Origin: an uncultured Pelagibacteraceae bacterium
Lineage (GTDB): Bacteria > Pseudomonadota > Alphaproteobacteria > Pelagibacterales > Pelagibacteraceae
Direction: 5' to 3'
NCBI GenBank assembly: GCA_902576815.1
Contig: CACGWQ010000001.1
Coordinates: 1 to 64,000, forward strand
DNA length: 64,000 nt
The notes beneath the pieces are model-generated. The model saw nothing but the letters and a program-made list of their open reading frames with translations, was not told the DNA's origin and made no database searches. Below are positions 32,042-39,746 of the stretch, in pieces. Within the stretch, counting starts at the first letter, position 1. The number at the start of each line of letters is the position of its first letter. A program made the position numbers and the translations under genes.

Positions 32042-32048
32042 TTATTTA
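32018..32048 (+). terminator. Candidate attenuator terminator hairpin
   Basis: GCTGGC (32018-32023), loop TGCAA, GCTAGC (32029-32034) forms a six-pair stem with one G-T pair, followed by TATTTAATTATTT. The 5' arm lies directly behind the His codons of the leader ORF, so a ribosome stalled there would cover it. A competing pairing exists: CAGCA at 31962-31966, just before the leader ATG, with TGCTG at 32017-32021. The stem is short, so termination strength is uncertain. Confidence 0.4.
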
Positions 32049-32091
32049 TAAATTTAATTTTATCCACATTTAGTATAAAACAGTAGAAGGA

Positions 32092-32168
32092 GCACGGGTA
32101 GCTCAGTTGGTTAGAGCAGCGGTTTGTGGAACCGAAGGTCGACAGTTCGAATCTGTCCCCGTGTACCA
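32092..32168 (+). tRNA. tRNA-His (anticodon GTG), A73 and no encoded G-1
   Basis: Acceptor GCACGGG pairs with CCCGTGT (G1-U72 wobble), standard T8/A9 spacing, anticodon loop TTGTGGA, T arm GACAG-TTCGAAT-CTGTC, discriminator A73, CCA encoded. The base before position 1 is A, so the G-1 that most bacteria encode is missing. This matches the unusual alphaproteobacterial tRNA-His class. Its 3' end lies four bases from the hisS start. Confidence 0.95.
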
Positions 32169-32172
32169 AAAA

Positions 32173-33603
32173 ATGAATAAAGAAAAAAAATTGTCAGCCA
32201 ATACCCCATCGGGTTTTGTTGATAGGTACGGTAAAGAATTAGCATTAAAAGAAAATTTAATTGCTAAGATTGAAGAAAATTTTTTAAAATTTGGTTTTTC
32301 AAAGCTAGAAACTCCAAGTTTTGAAATATCAGAAAATATAGGAAAATTTTTACCCGATGAAGATAGACCAAGCTCAGGAGTGTTTGGTTTTCAAGAAGAA
32401 AACGATAGCTGGATTTCATTACGTTATGATTTAACCGCACCATTAGCAAGATACGTTTCTCAAAATTATTTGAATATCTCTAATCCTTTTAAAAGATATC
32501 AAATTGGCAATGTCTGGAGAAATGAGAAACCTGGCCCTGGTAGATTCAGAGAGTTTACTCAAGCTGATTGTGATATTGTTGGATCTAATAATCCTTTAGC
32601 AGATGCTGAGATGTGTAATCTTTTAGCTGATACATTGTATTTCTGTGGCTTAGAAAAAAATCAATATCAGATCAAGTTAAGCAATAGAAAATTAATTCAA
32701 GGACTTATTGAAAATTTAAAAATTTCAGAAGATAGACAACAGCTTACTGTTTTAAGGGCCATTGATAAACTTGATAGAGTTGGAACTGATGGTGTTAAAC
32801 AATTGTTAACAACAGGACGTGAAGATAAATCTGGTGATAAAACCATTGGAGCAAAACTTTCAGATAATCAAGCTGAGGAAATACTCGGTTTTATTAATAT
32901 GAGGTCATTAGATAAAATTAAGTCAACTATACAAAACAAATTAGTTGAAGATGGTGTTGATGAATTAAATAAAGTATTAGATGGATTAAATTATTCATCT
33001 AACTTCAATCAAATAATTTTCTCTCCTGAAGTTATTAGAGGTCTCGAATATTATGATGGTCCAATATTTGAGGCAAATTTAACATTTAAAGTTAAAAATC
33101 AAAAAAACCAAGAGGTGGAGTTTGGCTCAGTTGGCGGAGGCGGAAGATATAATTCCCTAGTTTCACGGTTTAAAAAAGTAGATTTGTCCGCAACAGGTGT
33201 TTCCATAGGCCTTGATCGTTTGCTATACGCATTAGTTCAGTTAAACAAAGTCGAAGTAAAAAATAGTTCACCAATAATAATATGTGTTTTAGATAAAAAA
33301 TATCTCCCTAATTATTATGAATTGTTATCGCAACTTAGAAACCAAAATATAAGATCCGAGGTTTATCTAGGAGATTCAGGTTTGAAATCTCAATTAAAAT
33401 ATGCAGATAAAAGGAATTCACCAGCTGTAATCCTTTGTGGGGAAGATGAATTTAAAGATAATAAAATTACTATAAAAAAATTAAACTCAAACTTAGAAGA
33501 AACATCAAAAAATTTATCAAGAGAAGAATGGAAAAAATCTGAAAATACTCAAATTACATTTGATAAGGAGAACCTAATTGATGAAATCAAAAGACTTATC
33601 TGA
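32173..33603 (+). CDS. hisS: Histidyl-tRNA synthetase
   Basis: Class II synthetase charging tRNA-His. 476 residues from ATG 32173; the open frame continues upstream only because it runs through the tRNA gene. Motifs: SGFVDRYGKELALKENLI, class II motif 2 FKRYQIGNVWRNEKPGPGRFREFTQAD, the histidine-A type motif PEVIRGLEYYDGPIFE, motif 3 ATGVSIGLDRLLYAL, and a C-terminal anticodon-binding domain from about 380. Alphaproteobacterial HisS is adapted to the A73 tRNA. It overlaps hisZ by 23 bases. Confidence 0.96.
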   Translation: MNKEKKLSANTPSGFVDRYGKELALKENLIAKIEENFLKFGFSKLETPSFEISENIGKFLPDEDRPSSGVFGFQEENDSWISLRYDLTAPLARYVSQNYLNISNPFKRYQIGNVWRNEKPGPGRFREFTQADCDIVGSNNPLADAEMCNLLADTLYFCGLEKNQYQIKLSNRKLIQGLIENLKISEDRQQLTVLRAIDKLDRVGTDGVKQLLTTGREDKSGDKTIGAKLSDNQAEEILGFINMRSLDKIKSTIQNKLVEDGVDELNKVLDGLNYSSNFNQIIFSPEVIRGLEYYDGPIFEANLTFKVKNQKNQEVEFGSVGGGGRYNSLVSRFKKVDLSATGVSIGLDRLLYALVQLNKVEVKNSSPIIICVLDKKYLPNYYELLSQLRNQNIRSEVYLGDSGLKSQLKYADKRNSPAVILCGEDEFKDNKITIKKLNSNLEETSKNLSREEWKKSENTQITFDKENLIDEIKRLI

Positions 33604-34624
33604 GAATATTTTAAAAATTATTAAGTCAAATGGATATAAATACATTGATCTTGATACAGTAATTGACACAAATTTAATATTGGAAAGATCAGGAGAAAAT
33701 TTTAAAAGATTTATATTTTCTTTCAATGATCAATTAGGAAATGAACTTTGTCTAAGACCTGATTTAACAATTGCATCTTGTGTTAGATATTTAAATCATA
33801 ATAAGAAAACTAGTGAAAAAATTTTCTATAGTGGTCAAGCATTTAGAAAAGGACTAAATAAAAAAGACCCTGTTATTAGAAATCAAATTGGTTTTGAGAT
33901 ATTGGGATCTTTTACTGAAAAAAAAGATGATAAAAAAATAATAGAAACTTCACTAAAAGCATTATCAAAAATTAAGTATAAAAGTGGAAATTTAGTAATT
34001 GGTAACATAGAAATTTTTAGGCTTTTGTTAGATAAATTGGATTGTCCAGCAAGATGGAAATTAAGATTGCAACGTCATTTTTGGAGAGAAAAATACTTTA
34101 ATGATTTATTAAAAAGATTGGAGACCAACTCTGATATTGATCCAACAATTGTTGAGATAGATAAAAGAAAATATTTTAGAATGATTAATGGAAACCAAAA
34201 AAAAGAAGTTGCGGGAAGATCAATAGAAGAAATTTTATTAAGATTTGACGCAAAAATTAAAGATCCACGGAGAACAAAAAAAGGCAGTAATGTTGTTAAA
34301 GTCTTAAAAGAGTACTTAAAAATTGAGTGTCCTATTAATCAAGCATCTAAAAAGTTAAATTTATTTTTTAAAAAAAATAAAATTAATCTTAGAGTTCAGG
34401 ATAATTATTTTCCAATAACTAAAAATAAAATTAAAAAATTAAACGTTAGATTTAATTCCTCTTTTGGAAGACATCTCGAGTATTACACTGGTTTAGTTTT
34501 TAAGATTGATATTACATCAAAGTCTGGGAAGTTAAATATTAGAGGTGGTAGGTACGATTCTTTAATTAAAGATCTTGGCTTTAAAAAAAATATACCGGCT
34601 GTTGGAGCTGCTATTAACTTATAA
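33581..34624 (+). CDS. hisZ: ATP phosphoribosyltransferase regulatory subunit
   Basis: HisS-paralogous protein without aminoacylation activity that activates and allosterically regulates short HisG. 347 residues from ATG 33581, which has AAGGAG eleven bases upstream; the TTG one codon earlier is rejected. Class II-like core: LCLRPDLTIASCVRYL, FYSGQAFRKG, GFEILG, and GRHLEYYTGLVF with GGRYDSLIKDLG. It lies between hisS and, after a sulfotransferase gene, hisG. Confidence 0.92.
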   Translation: MKSKDLSENILKIIKSNGYKYIDLDTVIDTNLILERSGENFKRFIFSFNDQLGNELCLRPDLTIASCVRYLNHNKKTSEKIFYSGQAFRKGLNKKDPVIRNQIGFEILGSFTEKKDDKKIIETSLKALSKIKYKSGNLVIGNIEIFRLLLDKLDCPARWKLRLQRHFWREKYFNDLLKRLETNSDIDPTIVEIDKRKYFRMINGNQKKEVAGRSIEEILLRFDAKIKDPRRTKKGSNVVKVLKEYLKIECPINQASKKLNLFFKKNKINLRVQDNYFPITKNKIKKLNVRFNSSFGRHLEYYTGLVFKIDITSKSGKLNIRGGRYDSLIKDLGFKKNIPAVGAAINL

Positions 34625-34629
34625 AAAAT

Positions 34630-35475
34630 ATGATAATTTGGTTAGCTTCATATCCTAAAAGCGGAAATACATGGTTGAGATCGCTAATAGCAAACTACTA
34701 TTTTTCAGCTACAGGCGATTTTAATTTTGAACTTTTAGAAAAAATAGACTCGTTTCCAAGTAACAAATATTTTAGAAAATATTTAGATAAATTTAACCAG
34801 CCCCACGAAACTTCTAAATATTGGATACAAGAGCAAGAAAAAATTAACCAATCTAAAGGTTTGAAATTTTTTAAAACCCATAATGCACTTTGTAAAATAG
34901 AAGGTAATCAATTCACTAATAAAGAAAATACATTAGGTGTAATTTATATAATAAGAGATCCAAGAAACGTAATCTCCTCATTATCAAACCATTATCAAAT
35001 TTCTATAGATGAAGCTTTTCAATTTATGACAGATGAAAAAAGAGGAATTGTCTCTAAAGAAAAAGATAGATTTTTAGGTTTTCAGGCACTTTTTTCTTGG
35101 AAATTAAATCAGAAATCATGGGTAGATAATAAATTATATCCAGTTTTAACTGTAAGGTATGAAGATCTACAAACCGATGCACTAAATACATTTAAACAAG
35201 TCATTAATTTTATTAATAAACTTTCTAAATCAGGAGAAAAATTTAATAAAGAAAAAGCATTAAAATGTTTAAGTAATTGCAGTTTTAATAACTTAAAAAA
35301 ACTAGAGGACGAAAAAGGTTTTTCAGAAGCAATTACAAAAAAAGGTTCTGACAAAAAAATAAAATTTTTTAATTTAGGGAAAGATAATGATTACAGGAAA
35401 TTACTTAATGAAAATTTAATAAATAAAATGAATAATTTATTTCAAGAAGAACTAGTAAAATATAAATATGAGTAA
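34630..35475 (+). CDS. Sulfotransferase-family protein
   Basis: 281 residues. The N-terminal MIIWLASYPKSGNTWLRSLI contains the 5'-phosphosulfate-binding loop (YPKSGNTWLRSL, residues 8-19) and IIRDPRNVISSLSNHY the 3'-phosphate-binding motif of PAPS-dependent sulfotransferases. FFKTHNA in between fits the catalytic His region. No signal peptide, so cytosolic. The acceptor is unknown. It sits five bases after hisZ and overlaps hisG by eight, so it is embedded in the histidine operon, an unexpected location. Confidence 0.85.
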   Translation: MIIWLASYPKSGNTWLRSLIANYYFSATGDFNFELLEKIDSFPSNKYFRKYLDKFNQPHETSKYWIQEQEKINQSKGLKFFKTHNALCKIEGNQFTNKENTLGVIYIIRDPRNVISSLSNHYQISIDEAFQFMTDEKRGIVSKEKDRFLGFQALFSWKLNQKSWVDNKLYPVLTVRYEDLQTDALNTFKQVINFINKLSKSGEKFNKEKALKCLSNCSFNNLKKLEDEKGFSEAITKKGSDKKIKFFNLGKDNDYRKLLNENLINKMNNLFQEELVKYKYE

Positions 35476-36157
35476 TAACACTATAAAAATTGGAATTCCA
35501 AGTAAAGGTCGACTACGATCAGGAGTTTTAAATATTTTCAAAAAGAAGAAACTAACAATTCGCTCTGAAAGAGGTGAACGAGATTTATTTGGACTTATTA
35601 GAGGAAAAAAAAATATTATTATCAATTATCTGCATGCTAGAGAAATAATAGAACGTCTCGCAGATGGATCTCTGGATATTGGCTTTTCTGGATATGATTT
35701 ATTAATGGAGAGTGAAATTAATGTCCAAAGAAAAGTAATTGTTAAAAAAAGATATGATTTTGGTAAAGCTACGCTGGTAGTTGCAATCCCTGATGATTGG
35801 ATAGACGTACAGACAATGCCTGACCTTGAAGAGATAGCATTTGAATTTAAAGATAAAAAAAGAAATAGATTGCGTATAGCAACAAAATACCCAAAATTAA
35901 CTACAGAGTTTATGTTTTCAAGAGGTGTTACACAATTTAAATTAGTTAAAAGTCTTGGAGCAACAGAGATATACCCATTTACTGGATCATCAGAAATTAT
36001 AACAGATATAACTTCAACAGGAGCTACTTTGAAAGCCAATAAATTAAGGATATTAAAAGATGGAATAATCCTTAATTCTCAAGCTTGTTTGATGACATCA
36101 AAAAAAAGTAAAAAAATAAACATTGTTAATAACATTCTTAATAAACTTAAAAATTAA
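35468..36157 (+). CDS. hisG: ATP phosphoribosyltransferase catalytic subunit (short form)
   Basis: First and rate-setting step of histidine synthesis. 229 residues: the short HisG lacking the C-terminal regulatory domain, which requires HisZ. Motifs: IKIGIPSKGRLRSGV, ADGSLDIGFSGYDLL, RLRIATKYPKL and the PRPP-binding region EIYPFTGSSEIITDITSTGATL. It is translationally coupled to the sulfotransferase gene. The following 40 bases separate it from the DNA-modification block. Confidence 0.95.
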   Translation: MSNNTIKIGIPSKGRLRSGVLNIFKKKKLTIRSERGERDLFGLIRGKKNIIINYLHAREIIERLADGSLDIGFSGYDLLMESEINVQRKVIVKKRYDFGKATLVVAIPDDWIDVQTMPDLEEIAFEFKDKKRNRLRIATKYPKLTTEFMFSRGVTQFKLVKSLGATEIYPFTGSSEIITDITSTGATLKANKLRILKDGIILNSQACLMTSKKSKKINIVNNILNKLKN

Positions 36158-36197
36158 TCTTGCTGCAATAACAAAATAAATAGTGTATTGAAATATT

Positions 36198-37241
36198 ATG
36201 AAGTTCAAGCTTGCAGAACTCTTTTGTGGACCTGGAGGAATGGGTTATGGTGCTGGATTAACTAATGTTAGTGGAAGCTCAATAGAGCATGCTTGGGCTT
36301 CAGATTATGATATAGACTCTTGCAATACTTATAAAAGAAATATCAAAACTAAAGCTATATTTTGTGAAAAAGTAGAAAATTTTTTTAGTTTAGTTGATAA
36401 AAAAAAAATTATTCTCCCTAAATTTGATTGTTTTGCTTATGGTTTTCCATGTAATGATTTTAGCAATGTAGGTGAACACTTAGGCTTTAAAGGTAAGTTT
36501 GGTCCTTTATATTCTTATGGTGTTGAATTAATTGATAGATACCATCCTATGTGGTTTATAGCTGAAAATGTTGGTGGTATTAGCAGTTCAAATGAAGGAA
36601 AAGCATTTAAAAAAATTCTTTTTGATCTTGAGCATGCAGGTAAGGGTTATAATTTAACAGTTCACAAATACAAATTTGAGGAATATGGAATTCCCCAAGC
36701 TCGTCATAGAATAATTATTGTCGGTATTAAAAAAGAGCTAAATCTTAAATTTAAAGTTCCAAAGCCAAATTATAAAATGATGACTGCTAAAGAAGCTTTA
36801 AGCAATATACCTCTTAATGCTTACAATAATGAGTTAACAAAAAATTCAAAACAGGTAATTGAAAGATTAAAATATATTAAACCAGGCAAAAGTGCTTTTA
36901 ATTCTAAAATTCCAAAAAACTTACAATTAAATGTAAAAGGTGCAAAAATAAGTCAAATATATAGAAGATTAGATCCTAATAAACCCTCTTATACAGTGAC
37001 AGGAAGTGGTGGAGGAGGAACACATGTTTATCATTGGAAAGAAAATAGAGCTTTAACAAATAGAGAAAGAGCTAGATTACAAACATTTCCAGATAACTTT
37101 ATTTTTGAAGGTTCTAAAGAAAGTGTGCGTAAACAAATAGGTATGGCCGTACCTGTTCTTGGAGCAAAATTAATTTTTGAAGCAGTTTTAAAAACACTAG
37201 TTAAGCTAAAGTATTCCTCTATAGAGGCAAATTTTAAATAG
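36198..37241 (+). CDS. DNA (cytosine-5-)-methyltransferase
   Basis: 347 residues with the ordered m5C methyltransferase motifs: I (LAELFCGPGGMGYGAG), IV (YGFPCNDFSNVG with catalytic Cys85), VI (AENVGG, 122-127), VIII (QARHRIIIVG, Gln167/Arg169/Arg171), a target-recognition region (about 180-265), IX (RERARLQTFPDNF) and X (KQIGMAVPVLGAKLI). The motif IV variant PCNDFS replaces the usual PCQxFS. Target sequence not readable. The convergent neighbour is a PD-(D/E)XK protein overlapping by eight bases, making a type II restriction-modification pair likely. Confidence 0.9.
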   Translation: MKFKLAELFCGPGGMGYGAGLTNVSGSSIEHAWASDYDIDSCNTYKRNIKTKAIFCEKVENFFSLVDKKKIILPKFDCFAYGFPCNDFSNVGEHLGFKGKFGPLYSYGVELIDRYHPMWFIAENVGGISSSNEGKAFKKILFDLEHAGKGYNLTVHKYKFEEYGIPQARHRIIIVGIKKELNLKFKVPKPNYKMMTAKEALSNIPLNAYNNELTKNSKQVIERLKYIKPGKSAFNSKIPKNLQLNVKGAKISQIYRRLDPNKPSYTVTGSGGGGTHVYHWKENRALTNRERARLQTFPDNFIFEGSKESVRKQIGMAVPVLGAKLIFEAVLKTLVKLKYSSIEANFK

Positions 37242-37935
37242 ATTTAACTATATGTAACCAAATATCTAAAACTAAACTTTCTTTATAATTTATATTAATT
37301 TTTTTTGATTTTTTTTCATCAACTGAATAAATTTTATCTTTAGAATACTCAAAGTGATTTTCTTTAAACTTGTTAGACACATCTATATTATTCTTTTCAC
37401 AAATAAGTTCTAAGTCCTCAAGATCTTTTTTCATAAATCCATTAATTAAGTCTTTTATTTCAATATTTTTTAAATTATCAGAAATAAATATTTGAAATTT
37501 TTCCTCAAAATTTTTTAGGTAATTTTCTTTCCATTTTGCCCTTTTAGTAATTTCAACAACCTCAACAGGAAGAATCCAACAATAAGCATCATTGTTTGAA
37601 ACGCAGATGATAAAATCAACATCATTTTTACTAATTAATTTAGTTCTTGAGGGTGCATTTCTATCTATTTGACCTCCAGCTCTGCTTCCAGACGTACAAT
37701 CAAATTCATTTAAATATTCTCGTCCCCTTCGCGTACTCGATTTAATTTCAATTTTTACTGGAACTTCCTTTACCACAAAAGTTCCATCGTATTTAGCATC
37801 TCTCCATAAATTTCTTTGAACATTGAAGCCACAAAGCATTAATCTTCCAAATGCTAACTCTTGACCAGCATATCCTTTTAAGCTTCTAAAATTATCTACA
37901 TTCCCCAAATTAAAAGTATTTTCAAAGTCTTTCAT
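37234..37935 (-). CDS. PD-(D/E)XK protein, probable type II restriction endonuclease
   Basis: 233 residues. A nuclease core is visible near the N-terminus: GYAGQELAFGRLMLCGF (Glu26 on the first helix), then KYDGTFVV with Asp50 and VKIEIKSS with Glu63-x-Lys65, the D-x12-ExK spacing of the PD-(D/E)XK fold. After it come a small GGQIDRNAPSRT loop and an alternating helical C-terminal half (about 130-233). The family is not recognised by name. Its position, convergent and overlapping with a cytosine methyltransferase, supports a restriction role. It starts directly after the rmuC stop, so it shares a transcript with rmuC. Confidence 0.65.
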   Translation of the reverse strand: MKDFENTFNLGNVDNFRSLKGYAGQELAFGRLMLCGFNVQRNLWRDAKYDGTFVVKEVPVKIEIKSSTRRGREYLNEFDCTSGSRAGGQIDRNAPSRTKLISKNDVDFIICVSNNDAYCWILPVEVVEITKRAKWKENYLKNFEEKFQIFISDNLKNIEIKDLINGFMKKDLEDLELICEKNNIDVSNKFKENHFEYSKDKIYSVDEKKSKKININYKESLVLDIWLHIVKSI

Positions 37936-39105
37936 TTAATTCAGCTTATCTTTATCTTCCTCTGGATCAGTAACATCAACTATATTTGCCTGCTCAGCTG
38001 GTATTTCTGGGATTTGTTTACCAGGTATTACTCCATGTTCATCCTCAAGTTTTTTTATTTGTTTTTCCAATCCTTGTGAACCCCATGATTTTGTAACTAA
38101 ACTTTGTAATTGATTGGCATGAGTTTTGTAAGATTGTAAAGCCCCTTTGATAGCTGTTTTAACATCTGAGTATTTATCAAATATTTTACTTGCCGAGGTT
38201 ATTATTTTACTAATATTTTCAATTTGTTTTTTTTCACTTTTAATCTGCTCAAAAACTTTAATCATATTTAATAAATCAGTAGGAGATGATAAAATAAAGT
38301 TTGCTTTTAAAGCTTCTGTTTGAAGTGTTTTATCTGCATCAAGTGTAGTAGAGTATAAATTAGAAGCTGGAAAAAAAACAATAACAGATTGTAAAGATTT
38401 TATACCATATAGCTTATTATAATTTTTCTTAATTAGACCTTTTGGTCCAAACAAGTGATTTCTAACAGAAGCTAAATGATCTTTAAGATATTGTTTTTTT
38501 TGACTTTCATCTTTTTCATTAATGTATTTTGTCCAATGAGTTAATGATACTTTAGCGTCCACAATATAATTTCTCTCTGGAAATTTTAATAGCATATCAG
38601 GAATCACATCCTTATCTTTATTGTCATCAATGTCATAAGTTGTCTGTTTTTTTTGAGGGAAAAAATCTCTATCTTTTACAAGATTTGCACTTGTCAAAAG
38701 ATTTTCTAAAATTTCTTGATTAAATTTTCCTTGATAAGTGATATTAGTTGTTAGCTTTTCCCACCAATTCGTATGACGCGCTATAGCTTGATCATGTTTA
38801 TTAATCGCTTTTTCAGATATGGATTTATATTCAGTTACTCCTTTAGTAATTTCATCAACTTTTTCATAAAGATCTTTTACTTCAATTTTTTTTTCCTCAA
38901 GTTGATTAGTTAAGTTTTGTTTAGCCTCTACAGCTGCTTTTATTTCTTCTTCCCTTCTTGCTAAATCAATTTGAGATTTTTTTAATTCTTCCTCTTTAAT
39001 TTTCAATTCATCTGTTGGCATCTCATCTTTTTTTGGTTTTAATAGAAAAAACCAAACAATGCCAAATGCTACAAAACCTACTATTACTCCTAAAATTGCT
39101 TCCAT
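37936..39105 (-). CDS. rmuC: DNA recombination protein RmuC
   Basis: 389 residues: an N-terminal TM helix (about 3-23, ILGVIVGFVAFGIVWFFLL), a long coiled coil (30-100), then the RmuC domain (about 110-330) with NITYQGKFNQEILENLL, IPDMLLKFPERNYIVDAKVSLTHW and YKTHANQLQSL. The D-x-K-type site in IVDAKVSL resembles a PD-(D/E)XK nuclease core. RmuC limits inversions between short inverted repeats in E. coli. It is downstream of two small unknown genes and upstream of the putative endonuclease on the same strand. Confidence 0.9.
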   Translation of the reverse strand: MEAILGVIVGFVAFGIVWFFLLKPKKDEMPTDELKIKEEELKKSQIDLARREEEIKAAVEAKQNLTNQLEEKKIEVKDLYEKVDEITKGVTEYKSISEKAINKHDQAIARHTNWWEKLTTNITYQGKFNQEILENLLTSANLVKDRDFFPQKKQTTYDIDDNKDKDVIPDMLLKFPERNYIVDAKVSLTHWTKYINEKDESQKKQYLKDHLASVRNHLFGPKGLIKKNYNKLYGIKSLQSVIVFFPASNLYSTTLDADKTLQTEALKANFILSSPTDLLNMIKVFEQIKSEKKQIENISKIITSASKIFDKYSDVKTAIKGALQSYKTHANQLQSLVTKSWGSQGLEKQIKKLEDEHGVIPGKQIPEIPAEQANIVDVTDPEEDKDKLN

Positions 39106-39108
39106 AAT

Positions 39109-39384
39109 TTAATTTAACCTTTTATCATGACTATTATCAATAAACGACTGAAAATCGTTATTTCTTACTTTATCAATTATATCTTGAGGAATTTTTTCCT
39201 CATCTAAAACTAGCTCCACATAGGTTGTGTAAACTAATGCTAAAGCAATAGCATGAGCAACTTTAGCTGATAATTTAGGATTAGACATCCTGATGCAATG
39301 AGTAACTGCCTTTGGATCAATTTTCCTGAAGAATCTATCTGAGTACTCAATTTTATCTTTTGGGAATTTAACAATTTTTGTCAT
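39109..39384 (-). CDS. Small protein of unknown function (paralogue 1)
   Basis: 91 residues. The segment LSAKVAHAIALALVYTTYVELVLDEEK (about 38-64) aligns with PLRVAKAITLATVYALHADLVIEECK of the next upstream gene, with shared VA-AI-LA-VY and LV-E-E positions; the two are tandem paralogues. N-terminus MTKIVKFPKDK also parallels MTKEIKLLPF. One hydrophobic helix, possibly membrane-proximal or a helical core. No family recognised. It ends three bases before rmuC, so a functional link to rmuC is suggested. Confidence 0.7.
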   Translation of the reverse strand: MTKIVKFPKDKIEYSDRFFRKIDPKAVTHCIRMSNPKLSAKVAHAIALALVYTTYVELVLDEEKIPQDIIDKVRNNDFQSFIDNSHDKRLN

Positions 39385-39387
39385 AAT

Positions 39388-39657
39388 TTATTGATTTTCT
39401 TCATACAAAACATCCTCATCTATAATATCCTCGAATCGATCCTCTTTTTTACATTCTTCGATAACAAGATCAGCATGTAATGCATATACAGTTGCTAGAG
39501 TTATAGCTTTAGCAACTCTTAATGGCATGTCAGGGCGTTCCTTAATTAGCTTCTCAGTCATGCCATTAAAATTGATTGATGATAGGAAATATTCAGAAAA
39601 ATAGGCTTTTTCATCCTCTTTTCTATAGAAAGGTAAAAGTTTTATTTCCTTGGTCAT
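39388..39657 (-). CDS. Small protein of unknown function (paralogue 2)
   Basis: 89 residues, paralogous to the following gene (see the common helix at about 45-70). It has an acidic C-terminus (EDIIDEDVLYEENQ). Three bases separate it from its paralogue and the whole run to rmuC is contiguous, so the pair and rmuC look like one operon. The 89-base spacer upstream contains two overlapping inverted repeats. No family recognised. Confidence 0.7.
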   Translation of the reverse strand: MTKEIKLLPFYRKEDEKAYFSEYFLSSINFNGMTEKLIKERPDMPLRVAKAITLATVYALHADLVIEECKKEDRFEDIIDEDVLYEENQ

Positions 39658-39705
39658 GGAAACTAACTTAATAACAAATTTTTCTTTTTCTAATTTTTTC
39701 TAATA

Positions 39706-39739
39706 CGTCAGTGTTATGACGAATAAATATTTAATTCGT
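39706..39739. repeat. Two overlapping inverted repeats in an intergenic spacer
   Basis: CGTCA (39706-39710) with TGACG (39717-39721), and ACGAAT (39719-39724) with ATTCGT (39734-39739). The arms share bases 39719-39721, so the two hairpins are mutually exclusive. Lies between the stop of the 185-residue gene and the start of the 89-residue gene, both on the minus strand. Could be an operator, a weak terminator, or a switch. Confidence 0.4.
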
Positions 39740-39746
39740 TAGACCA

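Noticed and set aside
32107..32172. In-frame upstream extension of hisS starting inside the tRNA-His gene.
   Set aside because: The extension translates the tRNA sequence; the ATG at 32173 starts a normal HisRS N-terminus.
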